The notes under the pieces are model-generated. The model worked only from the letters and a program-made list of their open reading frames with translations. It had not been told where the DNA came from and did no database searches. Shown piece after piece: positions 49,577 to 58,140 of a DNA stretch of 64,000 bases. The position numbers and the translations under genes were made by a program. The stretch is from Desulfobacterales bacterium (GTDB lineage Bacteria; Desulfobacterota; Desulfobacteria; Desulfobacterales; JAHEIW01), in assembly GCA_020348305.1 (NCBI GenBank), contig CP070746.1:3713675-3777674 (forward strand), written 5' to 3'. Numbering within the stretch: the stretch's first letter is position 1; each line of letters opens with the position of its first letter.

Positions 49577-50740
49577 TCAGTATTTTATATAAATCCGTGG
49601 TACGCGTTCCATTACCGTAGAAACGACTTCATAATTGATGGTGTTTAGACGTGAAGCAATTTCGTCGGCGGTAATGGACTCATCGCCTTGCTGCCCAAAA
49701 ATCACGACCTCATCTTCTAAATTGACGTTTGAGAGATCTCTCACATCCAGCATGCTCAGATCCATGCATACCCGGCCGATGATCGGCACCCTTTGGCCGT
49801 GAACCAGCATGTCTCCGCGCGATGAAAGTAAGCGATTAAATCCGTCCGCATATCCGACAGGCACGGTGGCAATGGTGGTTGGTTTTTCAGTTTGATACGT
49901 GATCCCGTAGCTGACGTTAAAACCGGCGGGCACCTGCTTTAAATGAATGATTCTGCTTTTCAATGCCATAACCGGTTTGAGTGTTACCCTTTTTTTATTG
50001 ACTTCATCGGAAGGGTAAAGGCCGTAAGTCGCTATACCGGGCCGCACCAAATCCAGATGAGATTCCGGCAAATCGATTAAAGCTGAACTATTGGCGGCAT
50101 GCTTTATTGGGGGGTCCAACCCTGCTTGCCGCAGCCGGTTTAAAAATTCCAGGAAGATATCTAGCTGTTTATTCGCATAGGACTTATCAGCGCTATCTGC
50201 AGTGGCAAAGTGGGTGAATATGCCCTCGGTTTCAAGGCCGGTAAGCTTTGCAATCGATTCGATTTCACGAACCGGATCGCTTTTTGGATCCTGTGACGCA
50301 GTGGGCGACACCAAAACTTGCGGTAATAGTCCCAGTCTGCCCATGCCGCTGTCTACCTTAATATGAATGCGGATCGTTTTACCCCTTGATTGTGCCTTGC
50401 TGGAGAGTACTTCAGCGGTGGAGTAGCTGTAGACGGTTTGGGTGAGATCAAATTCAATCAGTTTGTCGGCCAGATCCGGCGGTGTGTAGCCGAAAATTAA
50501 AATGGGAGCCGCGAATCCCTCTGTTCTTAATTGAATTGCCTCATTAATTCTGGCAACGCCCAGCCACTCAGCACCGTTTTGCAGCGCTTCACGGGCAACT
50601 ACACATGCGCCGTGACCGTAGCCGTTTGCCTTCACCACGGCCATCAATCGGGCATTCGGATGGGTAATTCTTCTCAGCTCTTTAATATTATGTGCGTAGG
50701 CGTTTAGATCAACTTCGGCCCAAATCAGCGGTTTGTCCAC
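49577..50740 (-). CDS. alr: Alanine racemase
   Basis: 387 residues from a GTG at 50740. PLP lysine in MAVVKANGYGHGA near residue 38; the second catalytic base Tyr is in VSYGITYQTEKPT near 270. Also HIKVDSGMGRLG and GRVCMDLSMLDV. It converts L- to D-alanine for peptidoglycan. Upstream (50741-50985) is only repeat DNA, so it is probably transcribed with or after lipA. Confidence 0.93.
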   Translation of the reverse strand: MDKPLIWAEVDLNAYAHNIKELRRITHPNARLMAVVKANGYGHGACVVAREALQNGAEWLGVARINEAIQLRTEGFAAPILIFGYTPPDLADKLIEFDLTQTVYSYSTAEVLSSKAQSRGKTIRIHIKVDSGMGRLGLLPQVLVSPTASQDPKSDPVREIESIAKLTGLETEGIFTHFATADSADKSYANKQLDIFLEFLNRLRQAGLDPPIKHAANSSALIDLPESHLDLVRPGIATYGLYPSDEVNKKRVTLKPVMALKSRIIHLKQVPAGFNVSYGITYQTEKPTTIATVPVGYADGFNRLLSSRGDMLVHGQRVPIIGRVCMDLSMLDVRDLSNVNLEDEVVIFGQQGDESITADEIASRLNTINYEVVSTVMERVPRIYIKY

Positions 50741-50759
50741 AATGTTTTACTCCATATAG

Positions 50760-50812
50760 CCTGGATTCCTGCTCCCTGATCGGTGTAAGGGACAGGCTTC
50801 GCGGGAATGACA
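50760..50812. repeat. Interrupted copy of the TGGATTCC-GCGGGAATGAC hairpin repeat
   Basis: CTGGATTCC and CGCGGGAATGACAG flank a 25-30 base interior that itself pairs (CCTGCTCCCT with AGGGACAGG). The outer words match the common 'TGGATTCCCGC...GCGGGAATGAC' intergenic hairpin, another variant of which lies at 11711-11738. Confidence 0.45.
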
Positions 50813-50871
50813 GTCATTATTTCAGAAAATCCCCCGACAACTTATCTATTTAAGTTCATTGCACCTAAACG

Positions 50872-50983
50872 CGCAACCCGAATCACGAATCTCGCAACCC
50901 GCACTCAGCAACCCTAACACTCCAACACGCAACGCACAGCGCGTACCGCGCAACCCGCAATTCGTAACGCGTTATCCACAACC
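50872..50983. repeat. Degenerate heptad array CGCAACC (16 units)
   Basis: Sixteen contiguous 7-base units (112 bp) with no phase slip, between alr and lipA. Column 1 is C in 14 of 16 and column 4 is A in 15 of 16. CGCAACC itself recurs three times. It stops 2 bases before the lipA stop codon. Confidence 0.85.
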
Positions 50984-50985
50984 CA

Positions 50986-51870
50986 TCATGCTTTGACTGC
51001 CTGAAAGAGCTCTTTTGCATGATACGAACTGCGCACAAACGGTCCGCTGGCCACTTCAGAAAATCCCATTTTGCGGGCAATGTCACGCCAATGTTCAAAT
51101 TCTTCGGGAGGGATAAACCGTTTGACCGGCAGATGTTTTTTTGTTGGCTGCAAATATTGACCTAAGGTTAAGATACGGCAGCCTACACGCAAAAGATCCT
51201 CAAGCGTTTTTTTAATTTCCTCACGTTTTTCACCGAAACCGAGCATTAATCCTGACTTAGTGGGTATTGAAAAACCAAAGGCTTGGACGCGTTCAAGCAA
51301 TTCCAATGAGCGCTTATAGTTTGCTTCCGGACGTACTAAAGGATAGAGGCGCGCAACCGTTTCAATATTATGATTTAACACATCGGGCCGGGCTTGCAAG
51401 ACAGTTTGAAGCGCTTCGGCACTGCCCTGAAAATCCGGTATTAAAACTTCCACACATGCATCCGGTATTCTCTTGCGTATTTCCTTGATCGTTTTGGCAA
51501 AGAAACCGGCTCCGCCATCCGGCACGTCATCGCGGGTGACGGAGGTCACCACCACATATTTCAATCCTATTCGCTGAGCGACTTCCGCCACCCTAACCGG
51601 CTCATCCGGATCCGGTGGGGTGACAGGTCCTGCATCAACCGAACAAAAGCGACAGTTGCGGGTGCAGCGTGAACCCAGGATGAGAAATGTGGCTGTCTGT
51701 TGGCCAAAGCATTCCCAGATATTTGGGCACTTCGCTTCCTGGCATACCGTATGTAACCGGTCTTTGTTGATCATTGATCTGACATTTTCATAAATCGGAC
51801 CGGTGGGCAGCCGACGTTTTAACCAGCTGGGTTTTTGTACCAAAACGGTGGACTGAGATTGGTGTTTCAT
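50986..51870 (-). CDS. lipA: Lipoyl synthase
   Basis: 294 residues, radical SAM enzyme inserting two sulfurs into protein-bound octanoyl groups. Auxiliary cluster motif CQEAKCPNIWECF near residue 43, radical-SAM cluster CTRNCRFC near 69, and the C-terminal RSSYHA serine ligand. It follows lipB on the minus strand and matures the lipoyl group of GcvH encoded upstream. Its start codon lies inside a heptad array (51856-51918), which makes up its first five codons. Confidence 0.95.
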   Translation of the reverse strand: MKHQSQSTVLVQKPSWLKRRLPTGPIYENVRSMINKDRLHTVCQEAKCPNIWECFGQQTATFLILGSRCTRNCRFCSVDAGPVTPPDPDEPVRVAEVAQRIGLKYVVVTSVTRDDVPDGGAGFFAKTIKEIRKRIPDACVEVLIPDFQGSAEALQTVLQARPDVLNHNIETVARLYPLVRPEANYKRSLELLERVQAFGFSIPTKSGLMLGFGEKREEIKKTLEDLLRVGCRILTLGQYLQPTKKHLPVKRFIPPEEFEHWRDIARKMGFSEVASGPFVRSSYHAKELFQAVKA

Positions 51871-51972
51871 GTCTGTTTGGATGATTGGTGTTTAATATTT
51901 GGTGTCTTGTGTTTAGCCTTTTCATTCAATGTTTGGAAAGATTACCAAACACGAAACACAAAACGCTAAACA
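51856..51972. repeat. Pair of complementary heptad arrays across the lipB-lipA gap
   Basis: Array 51856-51918 (nine units; TTTGGTG and ATTGGTG are typical) overlaps the lipA start. Array 51945-51972 (four units, CCAAACA type) overlaps the lipB stop. They are mutually complementary, so the transcript between lipB and lipA can fold into a long imperfect hairpin. Confidence 0.7.
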
Positions 51973-52829
51973 CGTTCAGCCATTGATTCATGTTTTTGAT
52001 TTCGTAAAATACCTTCCAGCTCAAAATAGCTCTTTGTAAAAAGCGCTACGCCAAAAACCGCCTCTAATTGTTCTTTTAAGACCTCCCGCACGCTGTTCAT
52101 GGATAACTCCTCGGACAGCTCTTGCTTCATGGAGGTCATACGAACATCTTGCATACCGCAGGGTTGGATCCAGGAAAAGGGCTTTAAATCTAAATTAACG
52201 TTTAGGGCCAAGCCGTGAAAGCTGATGCCTCTGCGAAGCGCAATACCGATGCTGCCCATTTTCTTATCACCAACCCAGATTCCGCGGTTGGCGGGATTTC
52301 GTTCGGCCGTAATTCCCCACATCCCAACCGTCTGTAGCATCACTTCCTCTAATGCTTCAACAAAATCAACAACAGCCACCCTGGCGGCTTCCAAATCCAT
52401 GATGAAGTAAACGACGAGTTGTCCGGGGCCGTGATAGGTAATATTGCCGCCGCGTTCGACCTGGATCACCGATATGCCGGATTTCCCCAGATCGGACTTG
52501 GAGACGAACAGGTTCTCACTTGCCCCTCGGCGGCCTAGCGTAAACACACACGGGTGTTCTAAAAGCAAGACAATGTCTGATGTAATGGTTTTATTTATGC
52601 GAGCCTCGACAAGATCGGTTTGCAATTTCCAGGCTGTACGGTAATCAATGAGGCCTAAATCGACACAGAAACATTTATCGAGTTCCGAGTTCCGGGTTTC
52701 GGGTTGCGAGTCACGGGTTCCGGGTTTCGGATTTCGGGTTACGAGTTGCGCGTTTCGAGTTTCTGCTTGAACCTGTGCTATAGATTTTGAATTCGAATTA
52801 CTTACTCTGTTATTGTTACTTGAGATCAT
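51966..52829 (-). CDS. lipB: Octanoyl-(acyl carrier protein):protein octanoyltransferase with repeat-encoded N-terminus
   Basis: 287 residues. The LipB domain starts near Cys53 (CVDLGLIDYRTAW) and has RGGNITYHGPGQLVVYFI, KMGSIGIALRRGISFHGLALNV with the active Lys, and the catalytic Cys in IQPCGMQD. It transfers octanoyl from ACP to GcvH-type domains. Residues 1-52 are extra: residues 23-50 are four heptapeptides (first ETRNAQL, last ETRNSEL) encoded by the DNA array 52680-52763. No in-frame ATG, GTG or TTG lies between the array and the domain, so the array appears to be translated. Confidence 0.92.
   Translation of the reverse strand: MISSNNNRVSNSNSKSIAQVQAETRNAQLVTRNPKPGTRDSQPETRNSELDKCFCVDLGLIDYRTAWKLQTDLVEARINKTITSDIVLLLEHPCVFTLGRRGASENLFVSKSDLGKSGISVIQVERGGNITYHGPGQLVVYFIMDLEAARVAVVDFVEALEEVMLQTVGMWGITAERNPANRGIWVGDKKMGSIGIALRRGISFHGLALNVNLDLKPFSWIQPCGMQDVRMTSMKQELSEELSMNSVREVLKEQLEAVFGVALFTKSYFELEGILRNQKHESMAERV
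52680..52763. repeat. Degenerate heptad array GGGTTTC inside lipB (12 units)
   Basis: Exactly twelve 7-base units on the plus strand: column 1 G in 12/12, column 4 T in 12/12, column 7 C in 12/12, column 5 T in 11/12. On the coding (minus) strand three units make seven codons, giving four TRN/TRD heptapeptides. Confidence 0.9.
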
Positions 52830-52844
52830 ACACGCACCCCGATT

Positions 52845-54302
52845 TCATCCCCTCAAGCAAGGCTTTCTTGCAGCAGCAGTTTCATCCAGCCTTCTTCGTC
52901 TGGAGTTTTTCGGGGCCTCTCGCAACAGCTCTGTGTTTTCCTTGGCTTCGTTGGCAATTGCTTTCATGGAATCAATGAAAAGATCAATATCTTCTTTGGA
53001 CTCGGTTTCGGTGGGTTCGATCATAATCGCTCCCGGAACCACCAGCGGAAAATAAATGGTCGGCGGATGAAAGCCGTAATCCATCAAGCGTTTCACCATA
53101 TCCAAGGTGGTCACTTTGTGGACCTGCTGGTTTTTATCGGAAAATACGCACTCATGCATACATGGGCGGCCATAGGCGAGATGTAACGTATCCTTTAATT
53201 TTTGTTTGATGTAGGCGGCATTTAAGACAGCCAATTGACTGGCCTTTTTTAGATTATCGGCACCCATGCTCAAAATATAACTGTAAGCCCGTATCAGCAC
53301 CCCAACATTTCCGTAAAAGGCGTGGAGTTTCCCGATGGATTCCGGAAAATCTACAGAGAGTAGATGTTGCCCCTCTTTCTCGATAACACGCGGTATAGGA
53401 AGAAACGGCTCCAGATGCTTTCGAACGCACACCGGACCGGAACCCGGGCCGCCGCCGCCATGGGGGGAGGAGAATGTTTTATGGAGATTTAAATGCAGCA
53501 CATCAATGCCGATATCTCCCATGTGAACGATTCCCATTACCGCATTCATGTTGGCCCCATCACAATACACCAGACCGTCTTTGGCGTGAACAATTTCGGC
53601 GATTTCTTTAATATTTTCCTCAAACAATCCAAGGGTGTTGGGGTTGGTGACCATAATACCGGCTGTTTCCTCATCCATTATTTGAGAGACGTCTTCGGGT
53701 GCCAAGATGCCTTTGTCATTGGACTTTATCGTAACAGGTTGGTATCCGCACAATGCGGCGCTTGCCGGATTGGTCCCGTGAGCCGTATCCGGAACGATGA
53801 TTTTCGATCGCGGTGATCCCTTGCTTTTGTGATATGCGTGAAACAGAAGCATTCCGGCAAGTTCGCCGTGGGCGCCGGCTGCCGGTTGTAGAGAAGCTGC
53901 ATCCATGCCGGTGATGTCCACCAGAAATTTTTCCAGCTCAAACATCAATCTGAGTATCCCTTGCGATAGATGGGGGGGCAGTAATGGATGGGCACCGGCA
54001 AATCCGGGTTGGCTCACCTGTCGCTCATTGGTTTTGGGATTATATTTCATCGTACAAGAGCCTAACGGATACATTCCACTATCGACGCTGAAATTCCATT
54101 GGGACAGACGGATATAATGCCGGATGACATCGACTTCACTCAAATCCGGAAAATCAGGGCCGTCACTGACAAATGATTCGTCGACCGGATATGATTCAAC
54201 ATCACGCCGGGGCAGAGAATAGCCGGTTCTGCCCTTTTTTCCTTTTTCCCACAGCAGTGGTTCATTGAGTATTAAGCCGGTTGTGCCAGGGTATTCTTTC
54301 AT
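52845..54302 (-). CDS. gcvPB: Glycine dehydrogenase (decarboxylating) subunit 2
   Basis: 485 residues, C-terminal half of a split P-protein. The PLP lysine is in NLHKTFSSPHGGGGPG near residue 277. Also YPLGSCTMKYNPK and QPAAGAHGELAG. With GcvPA it decarboxylates glycine and loads the aminomethyl group on GcvH. ATG at 54302 overlaps the gcvPA stop by 4 bases. Its stop is 15 bases before lipB. Confidence 0.95.
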   Translation of the reverse strand: MKEYPGTTGLILNEPLLWEKGKKGRTGYSLPRRDVESYPVDESFVSDGPDFPDLSEVDVIRHYIRLSQWNFSVDSGMYPLGSCTMKYNPKTNERQVSQPGFAGAHPLLPPHLSQGILRLMFELEKFLVDITGMDAASLQPAAGAHGELAGMLLFHAYHKSKGSPRSKIIVPDTAHGTNPASAALCGYQPVTIKSNDKGILAPEDVSQIMDEETAGIMVTNPNTLGLFEENIKEIAEIVHAKDGLVYCDGANMNAVMGIVHMGDIGIDVLHLNLHKTFSSPHGGGGPGSGPVCVRKHLEPFLPIPRVIEKEGQHLLSVDFPESIGKLHAFYGNVGVLIRAYSYILSMGADNLKKASQLAVLNAAYIKQKLKDTLHLAYGRPCMHECVFSDKNQQVHKVTTLDMVKRLMDYGFHPPTIYFPLVVPGAIMIEPTETESKEDIDLFIDSMKAIANEAKENTELLREAPKNSRRRRLDETAAARKPCLRG

Positions 54303-55630
54303 GTTACAATCTCCTTAACCAAAGTATCAATGTCTTCCTTCGCCATGGTTTCTGTGACGCACAATAAATAGTGGTTGGCAAGCTCAGGATAATAGCATTC
54401 CAGAGGCAAGCCTGCGATGATGCGTTTCTTCAGCAGGTCTTGGTAGGTCGTCTCAAATCCTTCCGGAAACTGGACGACCAATTCATTAAAGGTCGATTGG
54501 CTAAACGGCAAGCTATAGCCGGCCTTGCGTAGCTGATCTTTCAGATACTCGCACTTATCGTAATTCAACCGGGCGAGTTCTTTAAAACCGCTTCCTCCAA
54601 CCGAAGCCATATAGATACTCGCTGCCAGGGCACACAGGCTGTGGTTCGTACATATATTTGAGGTCGCTTTTTCGCGGCGAATGTGCTGCTCACGAGTGGC
54701 CAGCGTCAGCACAAATCCTCTTCTGCCTTCCACATCTGCGGTCTGACCGACCAGCCGTCCCGGGATATTGCGAACATATTTTTGTTTGGCGGCAAACATC
54801 CCCAGGGCCGGTCCGCCAAAAGTGCGGGGTATTCCTAAACTTTGTCCTTCTCCACAGGCGATATCGGCATCAAAGCTTCCGGGATTTTTATACATACCGT
54901 ATGCCAGCGGTTCGGTGAAGCCCACCACCGAAAGAGCTTTTTTATCATGTGCTTTTTTAGCGCTGGATTGAAGATCTTCAATGCAGCCGAAAAAATTAGG
55001 CGATTGGACGGCTACCGCGGCAAGATTTTCCAAATCATTTATTTTTGACAGATCGGTAATCCCCGCTTCGGTATAGGGTAATTCGATAATTTCACAGTCG
55101 GTGGGTGCGAAATAGGTTTCGATCACCTGGCGGTAGTTCGGATGGATCAGGCGTGAGACGGCCACCTTCTTTTGGCGCGTTATGCGGACGGCCATCAGAA
55201 GGGCTTCTGCAATTGAAGACGCTCCATCATATTGGGAGGCATTGGCCACATCCATACCCAGAAGGCGGGCGGTGAGCGTCTGATATTCAAAAATGGCCTG
55301 AAGCGTCCCCTGACTGATTTCCGGCTGGTAGGGCGTATACGATGTCACAAACTCGGAGCGGGACAGCAAATAAGAAACCGATGCGGGAATATAGTGGTCA
55401 TAACTGCCTGCACCCAGAAATACTCTAAACTCCGGAGATACCGCCATCGTATTGGAAAGCTTGTCAATGTGCTTATTCAATTCCCACTCCGTCAATGCTT
55501 CAGGCAGTTTCAGATCGCCTGTGCGGCGACAATCATAAGGTACGGTGGGGAAAAGATCCTCAAGGGATTTGACCCCAATTGCCTGCAACATGGCCGAAAT
55601 ATCTTCAGGAGTGTGGGGCAAGTAACGCAT
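54299..55630 (-). CDS. gcvPA: Glycine dehydrogenase (decarboxylating) subunit 1
   Basis: 443 residues, N-terminal half of the split P-protein. RYLPHTPEDISAML opening, FLGAGSYDHYIPASV, YTPYQPEISQGTLQAIFEYQT (marker: YQPEISQG), GEGQSLG and TREQHIRREKATSNICTNHSL (marker: IRREKATSNICTN). It forms the heterodimeric glycine decarboxylase with GcvPB. Five bases after the gcvH stop. Confidence 0.95.
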   Translation of the reverse strand: MRYLPHTPEDISAMLQAIGVKSLEDLFPTVPYDCRRTGDLKLPEALTEWELNKHIDKLSNTMAVSPEFRVFLGAGSYDHYIPASVSYLLSRSEFVTSYTPYQPEISQGTLQAIFEYQTLTARLLGMDVANASQYDGASSIAEALLMAVRITRQKKVAVSRLIHPNYRQVIETYFAPTDCEIIELPYTEAGITDLSKINDLENLAAVAVQSPNFFGCIEDLQSSAKKAHDKKALSVVGFTEPLAYGMYKNPGSFDADIACGEGQSLGIPRTFGGPALGMFAAKQKYVRNIPGRLVGQTADVEGRRGFVLTLATREQHIRREKATSNICTNHSLCALAASIYMASVGGSGFKELARLNYDKCEYLKDQLRKAGYSLPFSQSTFNELVVQFPEGFETTYQDLLKKRIIAGLPLECYYPELANHYLLCVTETMAKEDIDTLVKEIVT

Positions 55631-55635
55631 GGATT

Positions 55636-56034
55636 TTATCCTTTCAACTTTTCAAGATAAGCATCATTGGTCAACAATCCATCCATTTCCGATGCATCGT
55701 CGAGTTTAACCTCGATCATCCAGCCATCGGAATACGGACGGTTGTTGACCCGCTCCGGTGAGTCTTCCAGACTCGTGTTTGCGGCAACAATTTCGCCACC
55801 GACGGGCATGTAGAGTTCAGATACAGCTTTGACGGATTCTACTGTTCCGAATTCCTCACCTTTTTCAAAGCTATCTCCAGCTTCCGGCAGCTCGACAAAT
55901 ACAATATCTCCCAATTGATCCTGAGCGTAGTCTGTAATGCCGACTTTCACCTTGTCGCCCTCCGGCTTGGCCCATTCATGGGATTCGGCATAGCGCACAT
56001 CATCGGGTAAATTTAATTCAGAGAGTTCTTTCAT
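55636..56034 (-). CDS. gcvH: Glycine cleavage system H protein
   Basis: 132 residues from ATG 56034 (TAGGAGGCAAAGC upstream; frame open to 56064). Small lipoyl carrier: HEWAKPEGDKVKVGITDYAQ opening, lipoyl-lysine in GTVESVKAVSEL near residue 67, and NNRPYSDGWMIEV. It shuttles the aminomethyl group between P and T proteins. No gcvT or L-protein gene is in the window. Confidence 0.95.
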   Translation of the reverse strand: MKELSELNLPDDVRYAESHEWAKPEGDKVKVGITDYAQDQLGDIVFVELPEAGDSFEKGEEFGTVESVKAVSELYMPVGGEIVAANTSLEDSPERVNNRPYSDGWMIEVKLDDASEMDGLLTNDAYLEKLKG

Positions 56035-56070
56035 TGCTTTGCCTCCTATTGTTGGTTTGCACACGTGAAA

Positions 56071-56514
56071 TTAGAGCACATATGGAACTTTTAAATTGTA
56101 GCTTTTGTAAACCACAAAGGTTTCCACCGATTGTACATCTTTGATCTGAGATACCTCTTCCGTATAAAATTCGAGCAGGCCAAAACCAGGCTTTAAAAGA
56201 ACCACAAGAATCAAGTCAAATCGGCCCGTGACCACACTGACGGATACCACACCTTTCATTTTGCTGAACTCCTGGCCTTTTTTTACCAAATCCATGGTCT
56301 GGAGCTTAACTCCGACCATGACCACGCGATGTCCGTTTATTGCTTGGGGGTCTACCAGGCCGGATATTTCTAAAATACCTTCCGCAATTAATTTGTGGAC
56401 CCGGGCCCGCACCGTATTTTCGGAAATCGACAATTCTGCGGCTATTTTTTTGTAGGATTTTCTACCATTGCGAAGGTGTTTGATGATGGCGAGGTTTGTT
56501 TTGTCTATAAGCAT
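56071..56514 (-). CDS. Lrp/AsnC family transcriptional regulator
   Basis: 147 residues. N-terminal winged HTH (NLAIIKHLRNGRKSYKKIAAELSISENTVRARVHKL; marker: ISENTVRARVHKL) and C-terminal RAM effector domain (VKKGQEFSKMKGVVSVSVVTGRFDL). First gene of the gcv-lip operon, 36 bases before gcvH, and divergent from livJHMGF. An amino-acid-responsive control of both units is likely (inference). An imperfect inverted repeat at 56560-56617 lies in the divergent region. Confidence 0.9.
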   Translation of the reverse strand: MLIDKTNLAIIKHLRNGRKSYKKIAAELSISENTVRARVHKLIAEGILEISGLVDPQAINGHRVVMVGVKLQTMDLVKKGQEFSKMKGVVSVSVVTGRFDLILVVLLKPGFGLLEFYTEEVSQIKDVQSVETFVVYKSYNLKVPYVL

Positions 56515-56830
56515 GAGTTGATATAGCGCTTAAGTTAATAGTATAAATAAAAAATTAGGAATTTTTGATGATTCTGTCAATAATTAATTTATTTTTTTAT
56601 GATTTCATCAAAAAATTATGAATTTTTTTTAATTTTAACAAGATTCTTATATATAGTCCATATTTTTGAAGAATAAAATCAATCGGATGATACCTCAAAG
56701 ATTTTAATGGAGTTGCAAAAATATTTTGCTTGTGTTATGCAGCCCTTCAATTTTTTTGGCGATGAATGTGAAATTTAATTTGGCTGTAATATTAGAAATT
56801 TAAATCAAATGATGGAAAAGGAGATTAGCA
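56515..56830. promoter_or_regulatory. Divergent lrp/livJ promoter region with an inverted repeat
   Basis: 316 bases, about three quarters AT. AATTTTTGATGA (56560-56571) and TCATCAAAAAATT (56605-56617) are complementary except for one extra A, 33 bases apart. AT-rich, spaced inverted half-sites are typical Lrp/AsnC targets. No single promoter stands out. Ribosome site AAAAGGAGA before livJ. Confidence 0.45.
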
Positions 56831-58000
56831 ATGAAAAAGGGATTCGTTTCAGTCGTTATTTTTTCTTGTATTACGATGTTTGTGGCTTTTTATGCCTGTG
56901 GTCCCAGTGGGCCGGAAACCATTAAAATCGGCGTTAACGCTCCGCTCACCGGAGATATTCCAAAAGTCGGTGAGGGTACCAAGTTCGCCGCTGAAATGTG
57001 GCTGGAGGATATCAATGCTGCCGGTGGCATCCAGGTAGGCGATAAGAAATACAAAGTTGAACTGGTGATTGAGGACAATGAGTCCAAAGCCGAATCAGCG
57101 GTTAAAGCCAACACCAAGTTGATCACCGAAGACGAGGTGCTTGCCATTATCGGACCCCAGTCTTCCAAACAGGCGGTGCCGGCTGGTGGCAAAGCCAATG
57201 AACTGGAAACGCCGATGATCAGCCCCTGGTCAACCAACCCCAATACGACCAAGGATCGCCCGTTTGTTTTCCGCGGCTGCTTTCTGGATCCATTTCAAGG
57301 TCCGGTTGTCGCCAACTTTGTCAAAGATGAATTTGGTTTTACGAAGGCCGCCGTACTTTACGACGTGGCCAGTGATTATCCCAAAGGCCTGGCCGAAAAC
57401 TTCAAAGATGCGTGGGAAAAAATTGGCACCATGGCTGCTTACGAAAGCTTTACCACCAAGGACACCGACTTCAGCTCGCAGCTGACCAAGATTAGAGATT
57501 CCGGTGCCGAATTCATTTTTACCCCCCAGTACTATAATGAGGTAGCCTTGATCGTGCAACAGGCCCATCAGCTGGGATGGGATAAACCGATTGTGGGAAG
57601 TGACAGCTGGGGCTCGGCTGAAACGGTGAAACTTTGTGGGAAAGACTGCTACGGTCTTTTCTTCAGTACCCATTACGCTGCTGCCGGTGCCACCGGCGCA
57701 ACCAAAGAATTTATCGATCGCTACAAAGCAAAACACGGTTATGTGCCCGACGACGTCGGCGCGTTGACATGGGATGCGATGCGCATTGTGCAGACGGCCA
57801 TTCAAAACGTCGGTGAGCTTAGCGGTGATATCAAAAAGGATCGCAAAGCGGTGCGTGATGCGCTGGCAAAGATTAAGAAATTTGAGGGTATCACGGGCAA
57901 CATGGACTTCACCGAAGAGGGCGATCCGGTTAAATGTGCCGTCATCGTTCGGATCAGCGATACCGGTGAATTCGAGTTCTACAAATCCGTATGTCCCTGA
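56831..58000 (+). CDS. livJ: LIV-family substrate-binding lipoprotein
   Basis: 389 residues, Peripla_BP_6 fold. Signal peptide with lipobox AFYAC (Cys near residue 23), so probably membrane-anchored, unlike the soluble binding protein at 8826. Mature start IKIGVNAPLTGDIPKVGEGT, then INAAGGIQVGDKKYKVELVIEDNES. Heads the livJHMGF operon. Ligand probably an amino acid, given the divergent Lrp regulator and glycine cleavage genes (inference). Confidence 0.9.
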   Translation: MKKGFVSVVIFSCITMFVAFYACGPSGPETIKIGVNAPLTGDIPKVGEGTKFAAEMWLEDINAAGGIQVGDKKYKVELVIEDNESKAESAVKANTKLITEDEVLAIIGPQSSKQAVPAGGKANELETPMISPWSTNPNTTKDRPFVFRGCFLDPFQGPVVANFVKDEFGFTKAAVLYDVASDYPKGLAENFKDAWEKIGTMAAYESFTTKDTDFSSQLTKIRDSGAEFIFTPQYYNEVALIVQQAHQLGWDKPIVGSDSWGSAETVKLCGKDCYGLFFSTHYAAAGATGATKEFIDRYKAKHGYVPDDVGALTWDAMRIVQTAIQNVGELSGDIKKDRKAVRDALAKIKKFEGITGNMDFTEEGDPVKCAVIVRISDTGEFEFYKSVCP

Positions 58001-58081
58001 GGGGAGCGTTTAATCACACGCTTCAACCTGTTTTGGGGATAATGCACTAGCTGACGAAACTCAGATTATTCCCTTACCAAA

Positions 58082-58118
58082 GGACGGGCGAGGGCCTTGT
58101 GCTCTGCGCCCGCCTTTT
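58082..58118 (+). terminator. Attenuator/terminator hairpin between livJ and livH
   Basis: GGACGGGCG pairs with CGCCCGCC (one bulged A) around a 15-base loop and is followed by TTTTTC. Within an operon such a hairpin lets the binding protein be made in excess over the permeases. Confidence 0.75.
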
Positions 58119-58140
58119 TCAAGAATCCGGAGTAAAATAG

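Noticed and set aside
50872-50983. CRISPR array
   Set aside because: Units are 7 bases with no spacers and no cas genes are present.
50883-51098. 71-codon minus-strand ORF
   Set aside because: Its C-terminal part is the translated CGCAACC array and the rest is lipA in another frame.
56035-56070. Glycine riboswitch before gcvH
   Set aside because: Only 36 bases lie between lrp and gcvH, too short, and none of the conserved core is visible.
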